Assembly (NCBI RefSeq): GCF_040581485.1
Contig: NC_090128.1
Coordinates: forward strand, 23,308,431-23,372,430
DNA: 64,000 nucleotides
DNA from: Linepithema humile
Taxonomy: Eukaryota; Arthropoda; Insecta; Hymenoptera; Formicidae
Reading direction: 5' to 3'
Shown here: positions 48,830 through 60,018 of the stretch, in pieces
How positions within the stretch are numbered: position 1 is the stretch's first letter
Layout of the letters: each line of letters opens with the position of its first letter
The notes under the pieces: generated by a model
Databases searched by the model: none
Seen by the model: only the letters and a program-made list of their open reading frames with translations
What the model was told of the DNA's origin: nothing
Program-made: the position numbers and the translations under genes

Positions 48830-49174
48830 ATGGACATCGCCAAGGGCACAACGGAGGAGTTCGTGACGGTGGTCAGCGTCGGCAGTCAGCCACCGCCTGA
48901 GAATTTTGTGACCGTTTTATCAATCGGTAACGGAAAAAAGGACGATGAGGAAACGTCGACGGGCAAGAGTGCGGCGAACGGGATGGACGGACATCTCGAA
49001 GAGGAAGTCGAAGTCTTCAGGTTGCCCGGAGAACGGCTAGGTTTCGGCCTCAAATTCGAAGGCGGAAACAAAACTTCCGAGCGGGTCAGAAGGCTGTTCG
49101 TGCAGAGCTGCGCGGAGCAGAGCCCCGCCAGCAGAGCGAAGTGTTCGTGGGGCACCCTGGGCGAAGGAGACGAG
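48830..49174 (+). CDS. PDZ gene exon with start codon and first half of the PDZ domain
   Basis: Begins MDIAKGTTEEFVTVVSVG; the ATG has AAA at -3 to -1. The exon starts at 48761 after TTTGCAG, leaving 69 bases upstream of the ATG that are open in frame, so an upstream start in another exon is possible. Residues 58-115 carry the first PDZ strands and the RLGFGLKF loop. The donor GAG|GTGAAA ends it in phase 0. Confidence 0.8.
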
Positions 49175-52100
49175 GTGAAAATAATTTTTCCATACGCTAA
49201 GAATCTCGCGTGCTTTCGATTTTTTATTTATTTTCTCGAGGAAAATCCTTAGATACACACGCGAACAAAAGCTGCTTTCTTAATCTTGTTTTCCTGGCGC
49301 AAACACGGAGCTAATAACATCTCTGCTTTCGCTCAAATATTACTTTGTGCCGTAATGCACATGATAAATTCAAGAAAGTAGCATTCATGAACATGTATGA
49401 TTTCATTCAATCTTAACGGCACGTGAAATCCTTCGCGCGTCATACGTGTCGCTTTCAATTACGGAACCGACAGGTTTCTTTTGCGCCGGATAGAGATCAC
49501 AATGGCTAGTCGGTAGATTCCTACTAGTGCATTTCAATGTCGATATAATGACTGACGTACAATTATTTGCACGCATCCAACCGCGACGCTTGTATCGGTG
49601 GCGTAATGTCTCAGCTTGAATGAACGAGGAAACGAGAGAAAGGAAGAAAAAGAGAAGTGGCGGAGATTTTCTCGAAGCGAAGAAGCCGGAGATTTTCCTC
49701 GCATGCCTGAATTTAGTACGCGCTCATTTTGCCGGGGAAAAATTAATTCTGTAAATTCGCCGGGGTGCGCGCCATTAAAATTAAAATCGCGAGTAAGCGC
49801 GTCTCTGTGTGTGTGTGTAGCGTGTTTCAATTTTGTGGAACAGCCGCGAGCTGATGCAAATGCACTCGATGCATGCAGATGCATTCTCCCACGGTGCACT
49901 TCGCCGTCTATGATTTTCAAGACCCACTTTCTGCGTAATAATTCCCAAGACAGGCATCCTCTCACCTCCGTCGCTTGTTTACATTGCAAATTATTGCGGG
50001 CAATAAGTCCGACGTGCGTCTTTCCGGCACTCTCGCAATTATGTTACATCTCTTGCAGGTACTCTCGATCGACGGTATACCGGTGACACACATGACCCGA
50101 CTGGATTGCGTGAGGAGGTTGAAAGAATCGCAACTTGTCATCAGGCTGATGGTGAGATGTCGCGGCGCCCTCAGGCCGGAAGTCGTGAGCGCCGAAAGGA
50201 AGATCGAAAAAAGCAAGGTGCCTCCGGAACTACCCGCGGCGCCCCCACCCGTGCCACCGAGGAAGCTGAGGCACCCCCGTGGATCCGCGGACGGCGAGGC
50301 GAATCCTAGTCCCGTCAAGAAGTTGTGGAACAGTTCGAAATCGCAGAACGGATCGCAGAACGGCTCGCAGCACAGCTCGTCGGCTTCGCAGCAGGTCGGA
50401 CTGCAGTGCGTGACCAAAGTAAGCTCGTACGAGAGCTGCGAATCCTCGCCGAGGAGCGTGAACGGAACGTATCAGGAAAGCCCGAAGGGATCGCCGAAGG
50501 ACCGTTCGCCGGAGTTCGCGAAATTGAAGCAGGTTAATAGTGATTAAAAAAAAATTGCTTCGAAAAACTTGGAAAATGTATTTAGAATTAGAATTGATAA
50601 TTAAGATATCCGACTGAAAGAGGATCTCTGTTTCTAGGAACCGCCTGAAGCAATGGTTTATCTGGACGCGCGATCGCAGTGCGGCTCCACGCATGGCAGC
50701 ACGTCCGACGATACCGGCAGCTCCATGTCTACCGTGGTCGACAGATTCTCGACGTCGGATCGCGTGTCGACGATTTCCACGACGTCCACGGCATCGACTG
50801 CCGGTTCCGAGCAACAGTTGAACGAATTCCCGGGCGTTGATCGGGACGCTTTCGACCGGTCGTCCGATCGCGACGCGTTGCTGTCGCGAGCGATCTGCCC
50901 GCTCGAGCATCTCGAGCGAGACTTCTCTCATCCACCTGATTACTTGCTTCGTCGTCTCGCTAGTTCCGAGGCGGTGACGCACGTGGAATCGCGGGGTGAG
51001 GTCGAGCGAATTACGGCGGTTGTCGCGCCGAACACGGTGCTGATCGAGGAGACGATTACCCTTCAACCGCCGCTCAGCTTTCAGGACGCCCCGCTGAGTT
51101 ACGGGCACGAAGCCAGGCCGGATCTCTTCTACACGGCTGATTTAGCGGCCGACTCAACGACGCATTTCAGACCAATTAAGGATGACGTAGAGCTCGTGGA
51201 GCGCGTCAACGGCAACCACGAGGAGTTCCGCGTTTCCAGCGCGGAGCGGTGCAACGGCGACAGATCGTCGCCGCCGCCGTTGCCGGCTCGAAATCATGTA
51301 AATAGGATCTGCGTGAATCAGACGCAGGCGAGCGAATCCGAAAACAGCACGCGTCCGCGAATCTCCGCGACGGTGCCCATCTCGCCCGAGAGAGAAGTGC
51401 CGGAAGCTCCCTTATTACCGCCGAAGCCGTTGCCGAGGAAGGACGTCAAAGCGCGACGAAAAAGGCCACCTCCGCCACCACCGCCGCCGATTATCACGCC
51501 GCGACGGGACGTTAAACCTTCGCTGTCAATCGAATCGAATTATGCCAAGAAAGAAAACGAGAATCTTTCGCAAGCTGAAAGTAATGAATACGTTTCGGCA
51601 GAATCGTGTGATTCGTCACCAAGCAAAAACAGTGCTCTCCACGAAAAGAGTCGAGAAATCGAAAACTCAGTTTGCTTCAATAACGACGAAGACAAAACTG
51701 TAAGCTCGGAAGAAGACGCGCAAACAAACAAAGTTTTCGAGATTATTGAGATCAGAGTGGCTAAAAGTTTGCAGTCCGATCAGAAAGAGGAGGCAAAGAA
51801 CGAGCTGGATAGCGCGCCGGAAACGGCGAAGTACGAGCAGAAAGAAATTAAAGAAGAAGCAAATACTAAAAACAAACAAGAGCAATCGGCGAGTGATTCG
51901 AATAGAACGTTAGTGGAGCACCAAAATACGAATGTGGAATCGATTGAAAAACGCATTGACGAATTCAACAAGAAAGGAGAGCGACATATTGATTCGGAAA
52001 GTTCTCATCGAGATGGAACAGACAATATTTTCAAGGAAACATTTTCATCAAATACGAAGGAGACAACGTCAGTCGACAATTCCGCGCTGCGCGAGAGCGA

Positions 52101-53756
52101 GGACGACGAAACTTATCAATCGCTGGATGAAGTGAACGACGACATGAAGAATCCGGAGATAAATCGAATACTGGAAGATGAGGAAATTGTGGAAGATGAG
52201 GAGACAACCGACGAAAGCGACGACGGCGACTATTATTGGCAGAGCAATCTCGCCACCATCGGCGAAGAGGAAGAAACAACTTCCCTGGAATACATGAATG
52301 CGTAAGTTTATAATTATGTGCTCACTGCTTGATCTGTCATTACTTAACACAGCGCGCGATTGAGAGAACGTTTGGATGCTGAGAAATATCTTAAAGACTG
52401 CACACAGTCATCCTTAGAAGCGCAATTCGTATCCACTTTCGCTAATTTGCATTGCAATGCTCACATTCAATTTGCTTGTTCGGAATCTAATATGCAATTC
52501 AACGGTATAATTATCGCATACATTATATAAAATTAATCGGAACAGTTTCCGCTTACTCTAAATAAAACACAGCTGTGAAATAAAGCCGCTGGGAATTGTG
52601 CCGTGAAGTAAGATCGCTACAAGCGCTCGTTGACGCAGCGCCGTGCAACAAATAAACTTTAAATAGAAATTAATTCAAACTTTAAACCACATATAATGGA
52701 AGGCTTCATATGTTTAACAAACAATAAATAATGAAAATGGCGATAAGAGCCGTTGCAGGATGTTCGTGCTAAATTTTTAATTTTTCTTAAAGAAATTAGT
52801 AAATTAGTCTACAAGAGACAGTTAAATTGTACACCGATCTCAATTCGAGATACTTAAAGTGTACGAAAATTTTAAAGTACATTGTTCTCATATATCGAGA
52901 AACTTTAATGTACGTATAGGAATTATTGTAAAGAAAGGAAGAGAGAAAAAATATCAGGGCGCGAGTGGCTAAGCCGGGAATTGAACCCGGGTCTTTCGCT
53001 TGCCGGGCGAATGTTCTGACCATTAAACTACTCAGACCCCACGCTTCTAACATTTATCTCTCCTAGATTAGGAAATCAACAATGCTGTAGGACATAAACG
53101 CGTCATAATGCCCGCGTGATTTAAAACTTTAAACCACATATAATGGACACATATAATGGAAATTAATTCACTTTCTTCATGTATATGGATTACCTGCCGC
53201 GTGTGTGTGCGCGCGCGCGCGTGCGGCATATGAAGGAAATGTTAATTGAGTGTTCTAAGAATAGGAAAGAGGGCTGTCGATTACTGGAAATCGAACAGTC
53301 GTTCATTCGACTCGACCGTCCCACGAGGTGAACGCCTCCATGCAAATGCTCGACATTTGCTTATTGCTTTGAAAAGCAATCTCTCTTTTGCGTGACGCTG
53401 TAATCGCCTCTCAAACTGAAACCGAACCGCGATTGTCGTTTATCAAAGCCTTTAATAGGTTTGTCTGGCGTTGAAACGTAACAGTTTACACCATTAATTA
53501 TTCGGAGTTCGAAATTTTTTTTTTATATCACAGGATAGTTGGCATTTTTTTTACATCACAGTCAAACGTTGCGCAAAATATAAAGATAAATGAGCGAAAA
53601 CAATGAAGACTATAGCCGCACTTCAAAACAGATATTTGAAAAAAGATATTTCTCTGACCTGTTACAGCAACACAGATGTGGACGATTCCAGCAAACCGAC
53701 GGTGGAGCCGGAAGAGTCGCCTTCTGCAATCAAGAAAGAAGTGTTTGTTAAGAACG
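48830..53756 (+). CDS. PDZ-domain scaffold protein, four supported exons; 3' end not seen
   Basis: Exons 48830-49174, 50059-50532, 50638-52301 and 53668-53756 join in frame to about 857 residues, with the last junction in phase 1 so the gene continues. A single PDZ domain lies at about residues 58-150, with carboxylate-binding loop RLGFGLKF (69-76) and the second half starting VLSIDGIPV. It is followed by SH3-ligand-like APPPVPPRKL (176-185), Ser-rich stretches, another Pro-rich block (LLPPKPLPRK and an eight-Pro run) and a very acidic C-terminal part. This is the architecture of a cytoplasmic or junctional scaffold that gathers membrane-protein tails and SH3 proteins. I do not recognise the orthologue with certainty; a relation to insect scaffolds such as Drosophila big bang is possible but unproven. 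The exon carrying the ATG begins at 48761, and its frame is open upstream to the acceptor. Confidence 0.78.
49175..50058 (+). other. PDZ gene intron 1
   Basis: An 884-bp intron (GTGAAA...TTGCAG) that splits the PDZ domain between GEGDE and VLSIDG. A short GT run is near 49807-49818. Nothing else recognised. Confidence 0.75.
50059..50532 (+). CDS. PDZ gene exon 2: second half of PDZ and SH3-ligand region
   Basis: Encodes residues 116-273. VLSIDGIPVTHMTRLDCVRRL completes the PDZ fold (strand, then the second helix lining the peptide groove). A Pro-rich PPRK motif and Ser/Gln-rich low-complexity sequence follow. It ends CAG|GTTAAT, phase 0; the frame stops four codons later if unspliced. Confidence 0.85.
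50638..52301 (+). CDS. PDZ gene exon 3: long disordered region
   Basis: Encodes residues 274-827. The first part is rich in Ser/Thr/Asp, the middle has Pro-rich SH3-type segments (PPPLPARN, LLPPKPLPRK), and the last 300 residues are rich in Glu, Lys and Asn. It ends in an acidic run (EDEEIVEDEETTDESDD). The donor AATGC|GTAAGT leaves phase 2. No folded domain is evident. Confidence 0.85.
52302..53667 (+). other. PDZ gene intron 3
   Basis: A 1.37-kb intron (GTAAGT...TTACAG) containing a tRNA-like sequence on the minus strand, a pair of identical 24-bp direct repeats (52677-52700, 53124-53147) and a short GT/CG run at about 53200-53223. Confidence 0.75.
52966..53040 (-). tRNA. tRNA-like sequence, probably a tRNA pseudogene or tRNA-derived repeat
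   Basis: On the minus strand it has an intact A box (TAGTTTAATGG, at 53020-53030), a perfect T arm with B box GGTTCAATTCC (52977-52987) and a five-pair anticodon stem TTCGC/GCGAA. A run of six T (52946-52951) serves as a pol III terminator 15 bases downstream. By position the anticodon is GGC (Ala), unusual for animals. Base 33 is C instead of T, the variable loop is four bases, and the acceptor strands GGGGTCT and CTTAGCC barely pair. It is therefore unlikely to be a normal tRNA gene. Confidence 0.5.
53668..53756 (+). CDS. PDZ gene exon 4 (small)
   Basis: An 89-base exon between CTGTTACAG and GGTAAGTC, too short for routine frame calling. In the phase left by exon 3 it reads ANTDVDDSSKPTVEPEESPSA and then IKKEVFVKNG, an acidic, Pro/Ser-rich continuation of the preceding region. 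It ends in phase 1, so at least one further exon is required. Confidence 0.75.
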
Positions 53757-56700
53757 GTAAGTCTGTTTAGCGCATTTAATTAAGCTTTAATTAACCCTCA
53801 AAATTACGATTTCGAGTCAATAAAACGCAATTTATCCAATTAACGCAAGAATGCGAGGTCAAACGCGGAACGATTAGAGATCCGCTCGTTAATAACAAAG
53901 GCAACAAATCAGACATTTGCGTTCATTAAGACTGACCACTGGAAAAAAAGTTAGCGCCGTCACCAATCGGAGCAACCTTGAGCCATTAATTAATCGACTT
54001 CCTCTTCGATAGCGTCATCATTTGTTTTCCACGATTGAAACGATCAATCAGAGACGCTGTGTGTCACTCGCTGAGTGCGAGAATCATTGTGGTGAGAGAG
54101 ATTAGACAAAAAAATAACCGATTGCACAGCCGGCCGGAGGACACCCGGTATACATGCCCACGCCACCGTGGCACGTCGTCCCGTTGAGCTTTATAAAGGT
54201 TACGCATTAATCACCTTGCATTACGCGCCCATACAGTTCTCCGGTTTCGCGCGGGCGCGAGTGCATTCAAAACGGAGGCAGGTCGCGCGAATCGCGAGAC
54301 AAAGGCGTGTTGCGGCGCGCCTGCCTCGCAGGGAGAAATTCTTATTCACCGACGTGCATTCCGGTGTTTTCGCGCGGATGACTGCACGTTCGCGTTTCCT
54401 TCCCGCGATCACGAAGCAACGCGCGGAGACTCGATCGAGACATCTTCCCGGCGCTTTTTGCCTGCTTCTTACGATTTATCTTTACCCAATCGCTACGTGT
54501 CTGCGAAAACCTCCCCACAATTTTCCGTGGAAGCACTTATCTTCCACGAGATATTTACATAATACGGGTACGCTCTACGCGCGAAAATCATTTAGAGAGA
54601 CACGCTATCCCACGCTCGTCCCGTCTCTGGCCGCAAGCTGTCGGGGAAAAATCCTCATCTCGTCAATGTAGATCGATGATCGAACACGAAAACGGTAATA
54701 CTGCCGATAGAAATACCGGAAATCCTCAACACCGTGCGAGCGATAGTAATAATTCGCATCGCACGCTCGGTGAAGTGTATTATCAAAAGCAATGATGCGA
54801 TCTGCCAATCCCGGCCTTTCCCGCACACGTTCCGCGTGTCCTTTCTTTTCAGGATAACGGGTGCGTATGCAGCGGGAAGATCCGGAGGAACAAAGCGGTA
54901 TCTCATAATGGAAGGAATTACGAGATTGCGCAATGAGAAATGATAAGCGTTCGTATAATAATTAAATTAACCGCAATTATTTTTTTTCAGAGAAGTATCG
55001 ATCACGCGCGTCGCGCGCTCTAGCATTAGAGAAACGGCAACATTATAATTTTCTAATGACGCGTCTTCACTTCCCGCGCGATGTCGACATCGTCCTCATA
55101 CCGCATCCCTCTCCTTTTTTTTCTCTCTCTTCGGCACCGAACGGCGCAATTCCTGAAGCGAATCGCGCGATAAGGAGTTGTATTGGTGGCTCTTGACCGG
55201 ACGCTACTGTAGCCGGACGCTTTGTGCAAAGTGAGAAATAAGGAAATTCCGTCGACGCAATCTTTAATCGGCACTCCTCCGCTCGTACATAGATTTCCGA
55301 CCGCCAGCTAGGTGGGTGTGAGAACAAAACCGTTAAGAATAATTCGAGAATCGGCTAGCACAGCGTGCCACGCCGATGCTCGCGCGGATTGCGCTAACGA
55401 ACAGCCGAAGCTGCCGCTCGCGAGGTTCGTATTAAACGCGAGGTTTTACGGCCAGGCGCCTCGGATTGCCGAGCGTCGAGCGTTTTAACAGATCATTTTT
55501 CCAGCAAATCGACGAACATTCGTTCCTCAGCCGTTAAATATGAAGTTGTAAAAATTGCCAAGAAGCCTATTACCTCGGTATTTCTACCCACCGTTTCTGC
55601 ATCGCGCAAATCTAATTGTAAGAACGCGAAAATACATTGCGTCATTTAGGTCATAAGTATCAACTCGAGCTTCTTTTATCTCACGGATCATCATTATGTG
55701 TGTATGTGTGCTCGAAGGTTTTAGAGATAATAACATTCAAAGTCATATATCTATTAGCAAATAAACTGAGATTTATTAGAAATAAATGTAAAGTCATAAA
55801 TTCTTTCGATGAAATTAGCATCCAGCCTCGAATTTCTCGGATTATCTTCGCAAATGCAAAACGACGACGCTAATAATTTAATAGCGATGTGTTATTTGCA
55901 CGGTAGATATATAATCGCATTCGGAATAGGCCGGATAAAATGAGAACACATCTATTCTATTATCGTCGCGCACAAAGACTCCCGAGTCCTCCGTTAATTA
56001 TAACGTATCCTATATTGTTCCACGACATTTACGACCGATCCGGCGCCGCGAGGGTTGCACACACCCGTTATAAACGGTGGAAGCCCCGATCAGGGGACCC
56101 GGCAGAGCTTTACTAGTCACAACAATATGGCGATCTTGAGCCAACAGTGCTCAGCCTCTCCGTCGAAGCTCTTCCGGTGGCTGACCGCGCTCAAGGTCCT
56201 CCCATTCCCCCCTTAATCGCCTTCCTTTTCGAGATCTTTCACTTGGTTCACTTCCAATCGAAGAGACGGCGATCGCTGACACATACTTGCGTACTGATGT
56301 ACGCTCCGATCGCAGAAGACGGCATTCCAGCGCGCCGGCAGGCCCACTGTGTGCATAGTATACTGACCCAAAGATAACAAACGTCACCCGAGATCGATCG
56401 ACACCTATACAAATCCGACTGCTAGATCGACATCGACAGCTCTCACTCCGTCGTCGTTAGGTGGCAAGGTGGCAGTCCCGAGAGTCAAAATCCTATCTTG
56501 ATGTACACCTTATTTCACATCGCCGTCCAGTGGATTTCTATCAACATCCTCTGAAGATGTTTGTCCATTTGAACGGCTCAAAAATTTCAACGGTTATTCA
56601 AACGATCATTAGTGAGATGATGATTCGAAGAGAGATACAATGACACGATTGTTTGAGATAGATCGATTTCGTGACTTCGCCTCGCCCCGGGCATCGAAAG

Positions 56701-58584
56701 ATGAAAAATGACGTTCGTTAATGTAACACGCCACTGTGTGCGACCGCTCGTTTCCAATCCTCATCGCGGCATCGATCTACGGATCGTAAGATTCGCTTAT
56801 CTACATTGCGCAATTATGCGGCCTGAAAATACTTGAAACGAAAAGCACATAATTTCATTCAAACCGTACATTAACGACCGGCTCTTAAGGGGATCGACCT
56901 TTCCCAGGCGATCTGACGTTCGTTTCAATTTGCGATTGCAAAGGGCGATGATTAGTCTTAACCTTCCGAGGGAAGCACTCGACGTCAGAGTAATTAGCGG
57001 ACATTGATACCGAGCGTTTTTTATTAAATGTTAAATTGATACGCATAAATTCCAGAGGCAAACCCCGTTTTAACCGATCCGTCTTAAAAACAACCTTAAA
57101 ATTATTCGCATCCGGCGTCAATTTCAATTTACGATCGTAACTGATCATAATCTCGAACTACATAGAAAATGATTCGCTATTCAGAATTCAACGGAACATT
57201 TGCGGATAAGCAAATGCTGAAAAACCTGCGACTAGATTATCGGCGCGGCATAACGGAATCTGAATGATATATGTATTGGGAAACCTTGGAATCCAAAGCA
57301 ATGCACGGTTTTGTTAAAAATTGCACTTCTTTTTATCGATTTTATACAAATTTTTATAAAAATTTTTAATGTTTTTTAAAAATTGGCGAGTAAAAGTGTC
57401 GCGATCCTGAAATATTTTATTTTAATTGAAAAGTACACCGTGCAGAAAAACCAGGTCACGTTTTGTCACGTTCGTGCCGAAAGAATCGCATTCGATCCGA
57501 CTCGCGAAGCACGCTTAATGCATTCGATCGAACGAGCTGCATTCCATCGCGCCAGCTCGAACGGTGCACGCGGTAAACCCGCCTAAAGATGACTCGCTCC
57601 GTTCAAGATCGACCGGTATCAACGAATTCAGCAAAATGCCTCTCTCGCGCCCGTTGAACGGGAAATTGCGATCGGCGCTGGAAATGGAAATCAGTCGTAA
57701 ATTACGTTACGCATGTTTATCGGAAACGGATGGCCATTACATCCCCGATCGGGTCGCACGCTCTTAAATCGCGCACGAGCACTTGAGAAAATTGATATCG
57801 AGGCGATAGCTATTGTTATTCGTCCGGCGGGAGCCAGGTCGGCCGTGATTGAAAGGATCTACTGTGCGCCTACGTAGACATATCGAATACGAGATCGCAG
57901 ATCCGAGAAACGACATTCCGTTGCGGCAACCCGGAAGCGCTTCGGCATGCACCGGCGTCAATATAATTAGCCACGATGCGTCATACTTAAGAGGCAGATC
58001 GATCTGCAAAGCTGACGAGCGACAGGATTACCTCCACGCTGTAACATCTTTTAATCGTTCGATCAAATGATATATAAATAAACGTGGGATTACATCTTCT
58101 TTCCGCAGGAATGTGCGACGCTCGTTCGTGTAGTTTACACGCCGTCTAACGCAAGCGGTATGAGCCGTGAAACGTTCCCATACTTTTTACATTGTGCAGC
58201 TATGAATCGGTTATTGCGACAACAATTTGCCGTGAAATTGTTAGGTGAAGGTACCTCGAATAGCGAATGATGAAGAAATTAACAGTTCGCCATTTCCACG
58301 TAACTCCAACTTTTCATTACTCTATTTTGCGCGTCCACTTTGACGAAACGTCCACTTTGAAAATATCCTTTCACAGTTACTCGAAGCTGCGGCCGACCCG
58401 CAGCCGCAACTTTACCAACTTATCGCTGACCCGACGGTAACTTGCGTTTGCAAGTTAAGGCGCTAAAACGCGAGTCCAGAGAAAACGAGCGCAGTGCCCA
58501 TCAAGACTCGGTTCTTCGAAGCGTAGCGCGATTCTAAGGGGTAATCAGCGCAAATTTTTACCCCCACGAAGTTTCTTGCCCGTT
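53757..58584. other. Noncoding stretch, probably PDZ gene intron
   Basis: Follows the exon 4 donor. CpG-rich patches occur at 54150-54700, 55060-55500, 56030-56460 and 57450-58000. One candidate coding exon starts at 54991. No other protein similarity, RNA gene or repeat was recognised. Confidence 0.45.
54991..55196 (+). CDS. Candidate next or terminal exon of the PDZ gene
   Basis: A strong polypyrimidine acceptor (T8-CAG) precedes 54991. Continuing in the phase left by exon 4 gives EKYRSRASRALALEKRQH then YNFLMTRL, and the frame stays open for 67 codons to TGA at 55194-55196. The first 25 residues look like protein; the rest looks less so, and no good donor was found. Confidence 0.3.
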
Positions 58585-58635
58585 ATAATTTAATAATCGA
58601 ACGAGCTTACCGTGAAGTTCAATTGTAATTATGCT

Positions 58636-58777
58636 GTCTCGTCCGGATGGATACAATTGTAGATACAATTGTAGTAGCGTTCCGCTGCGCTATCCTCAAC
58701 AGGTTTTGAAGACAAATTCAAAAAGGGCGCCACCTGCCTGCACTCAGGCTGCGCACCGTTGTCTCGACGGTCATCAT
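58636..58777. repeat. DIRS element left inverted terminal repeat (142 bp)
   Basis: Reads GTCTCGTCCGGATGG...GACGGTCATCAT and is the reverse complement of 63231-63372 with a single mismatch. It contains a directly repeated GATACAATTGTA. Confidence 0.95.
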
Positions 58778-58846
58778 TAGTTCAAAGTCAACAAATCTGG
58801 AGACAATGGGATAGAACAAAAAGAAAAAAGAGGGGGAGGGATTCTC

Positions 58847-58946
58847 CATCCGGACGAGACAGCATAATTACAATCAAACTTCACGGTAAGCTCGTTCGAT
58901 TATTAAATTATGCAAGGTCTCGTCCGGATGGATACAATTGTAGATA
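58847..58946. repeat. DIRS internal complementary region
   Basis: About 60 bases (58847-58911) are the complement of the element's left extremity (58585-58650) and about 40 bases (58906-58946) match the complement of the right extremity. The two parts meet at AATTAT (58906-58911). This head-to-tail arrangement of both ends is the internal complementary region that DIRS elements are thought to use as template for completing and circularising their DNA. Confidence 0.85.
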
Positions 58947-59107
58947 TTCAAAGCACAGATTTGTTGTAGATTCCGTACGATGCAAAATAAAACATTGTTT
59001 ATTTGGATTAAACCGACCATATATAAGTAAGAATAAATGCAAAGGTTGCGTACAAGTATAGATGTTTCACAAATAAAAAATGCATATGCCGTAAAATTTA
59101 AAAGACC

Positions 59108-60013
59108 TTAAGTACTACTCAAGACTGTGTCCTGAAACGAAGCGCCCTTAAGAAGCGGGCGATTATAAAAGCGAGCAAAGATGTCCGAGGAACTGCTCCA
59201 GCCAGCCGTACGCCTGATCTCGTCCACACTAACACCTCTACTAGCGGCGAGGGAAGTTGAAGCGTGACGAGTAGAGTGTGCGGAAAAGATACTAGTATCA
59301 ATTCCGGCTGAGCCTAGCAACTCCTTAACCCAGCGAGCTAATGTCTGAGCTGTCACAGGCCTATGCGGGGTCCGAAGAGAAATGAAAAGAGCTGTACAGC
59401 TTTCACTGCGCAAGGCGGATGTGAATTGCAGATAAAACTTCAACAGAGAAAAAATACAGAGCTCTGGCCTGCTTCGGAAGGGTCTAAATGAGAGCAAAGG
59501 CTAAGATCTGCCGATTCCCGAGGTCTTTAAACGCGAAGGGATTTTGATGATTAAGGAGTCTGCGAAATGAATATTAGAGATCTGGATGGCTGCAAGCGTC
59601 TGCATCCTCTGCGCGGTAGTGAGAGCAAGAAGTGTAATGAACTTTTTAAATAAACATTCTAGAGAAAGGCTTTCGTGGGGGTATAGAGAGGCCAGATAGT
59701 TAAGAACTGGAGCTGGATCCCAGACGTAGTCGTAGCGAGGGCGTTGAGGTTTCAAGGCCGCAACTCCTCGAAAGAATCTCTTAACGAGAGGGTGAGAGCC
59801 TACCTCATTCGTCGAAATCAGCGATATAGCTGAACGGTATGAGTTTAGGGTGGCGTAGGAGCCTACCCCTAAAAGCTGGGATGATAAAAAATCCAAAAAG
59901 ACCGGTACTGACGGAGTGAAACAGATGATGCCCTTTTCTTTGCAGAAATTCCACCAAAGCTTGATAGGCTTTGTATATTGGGCTATAGTAGCCTCGGAAA
60001 GAGAAGCAAGCAT
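59108..60013 (-). pseudogene. DIRS tyrosine recombinase, interrupted by one in-frame TAG
   Basis: Two segments in the same frame (60013-59501 and 59497-59108) are separated only by a TAG at 59503-59501. The N-terminal part has a SAM-like core-binding region (EATIAQYTKPIKLWWNF) and the first catalytic Arg in TTAQRMQTL. The second part has the HSTRHASTS box (His and second Arg) and GWSSSSDIFARFYNRP with the probable nucleophilic Tyr. All expected catalytic residues are therefore present, about 300 residues in total. The enzyme inserts the circular DNA intermediate. Because the stop falls before the H-R-Y part, the product as read is inactive unless the stop is bypassed. Confidence 0.88.
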
Positions 60014-60018
60014 TGTAG

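Noticed and set aside
50230..51108. Minus-strand 292-codon frame over the PDZ gene
   Set aside because: Shadow of exons 2 and 3; spans the intron between them and shows no family signature.
54168..54671. Plus-strand 167-codon frame upstream of the candidate PDZ exon
   Set aside because: Arg-rich CpG composition without motif, and not in phase with the PDZ gene through any good splice site.
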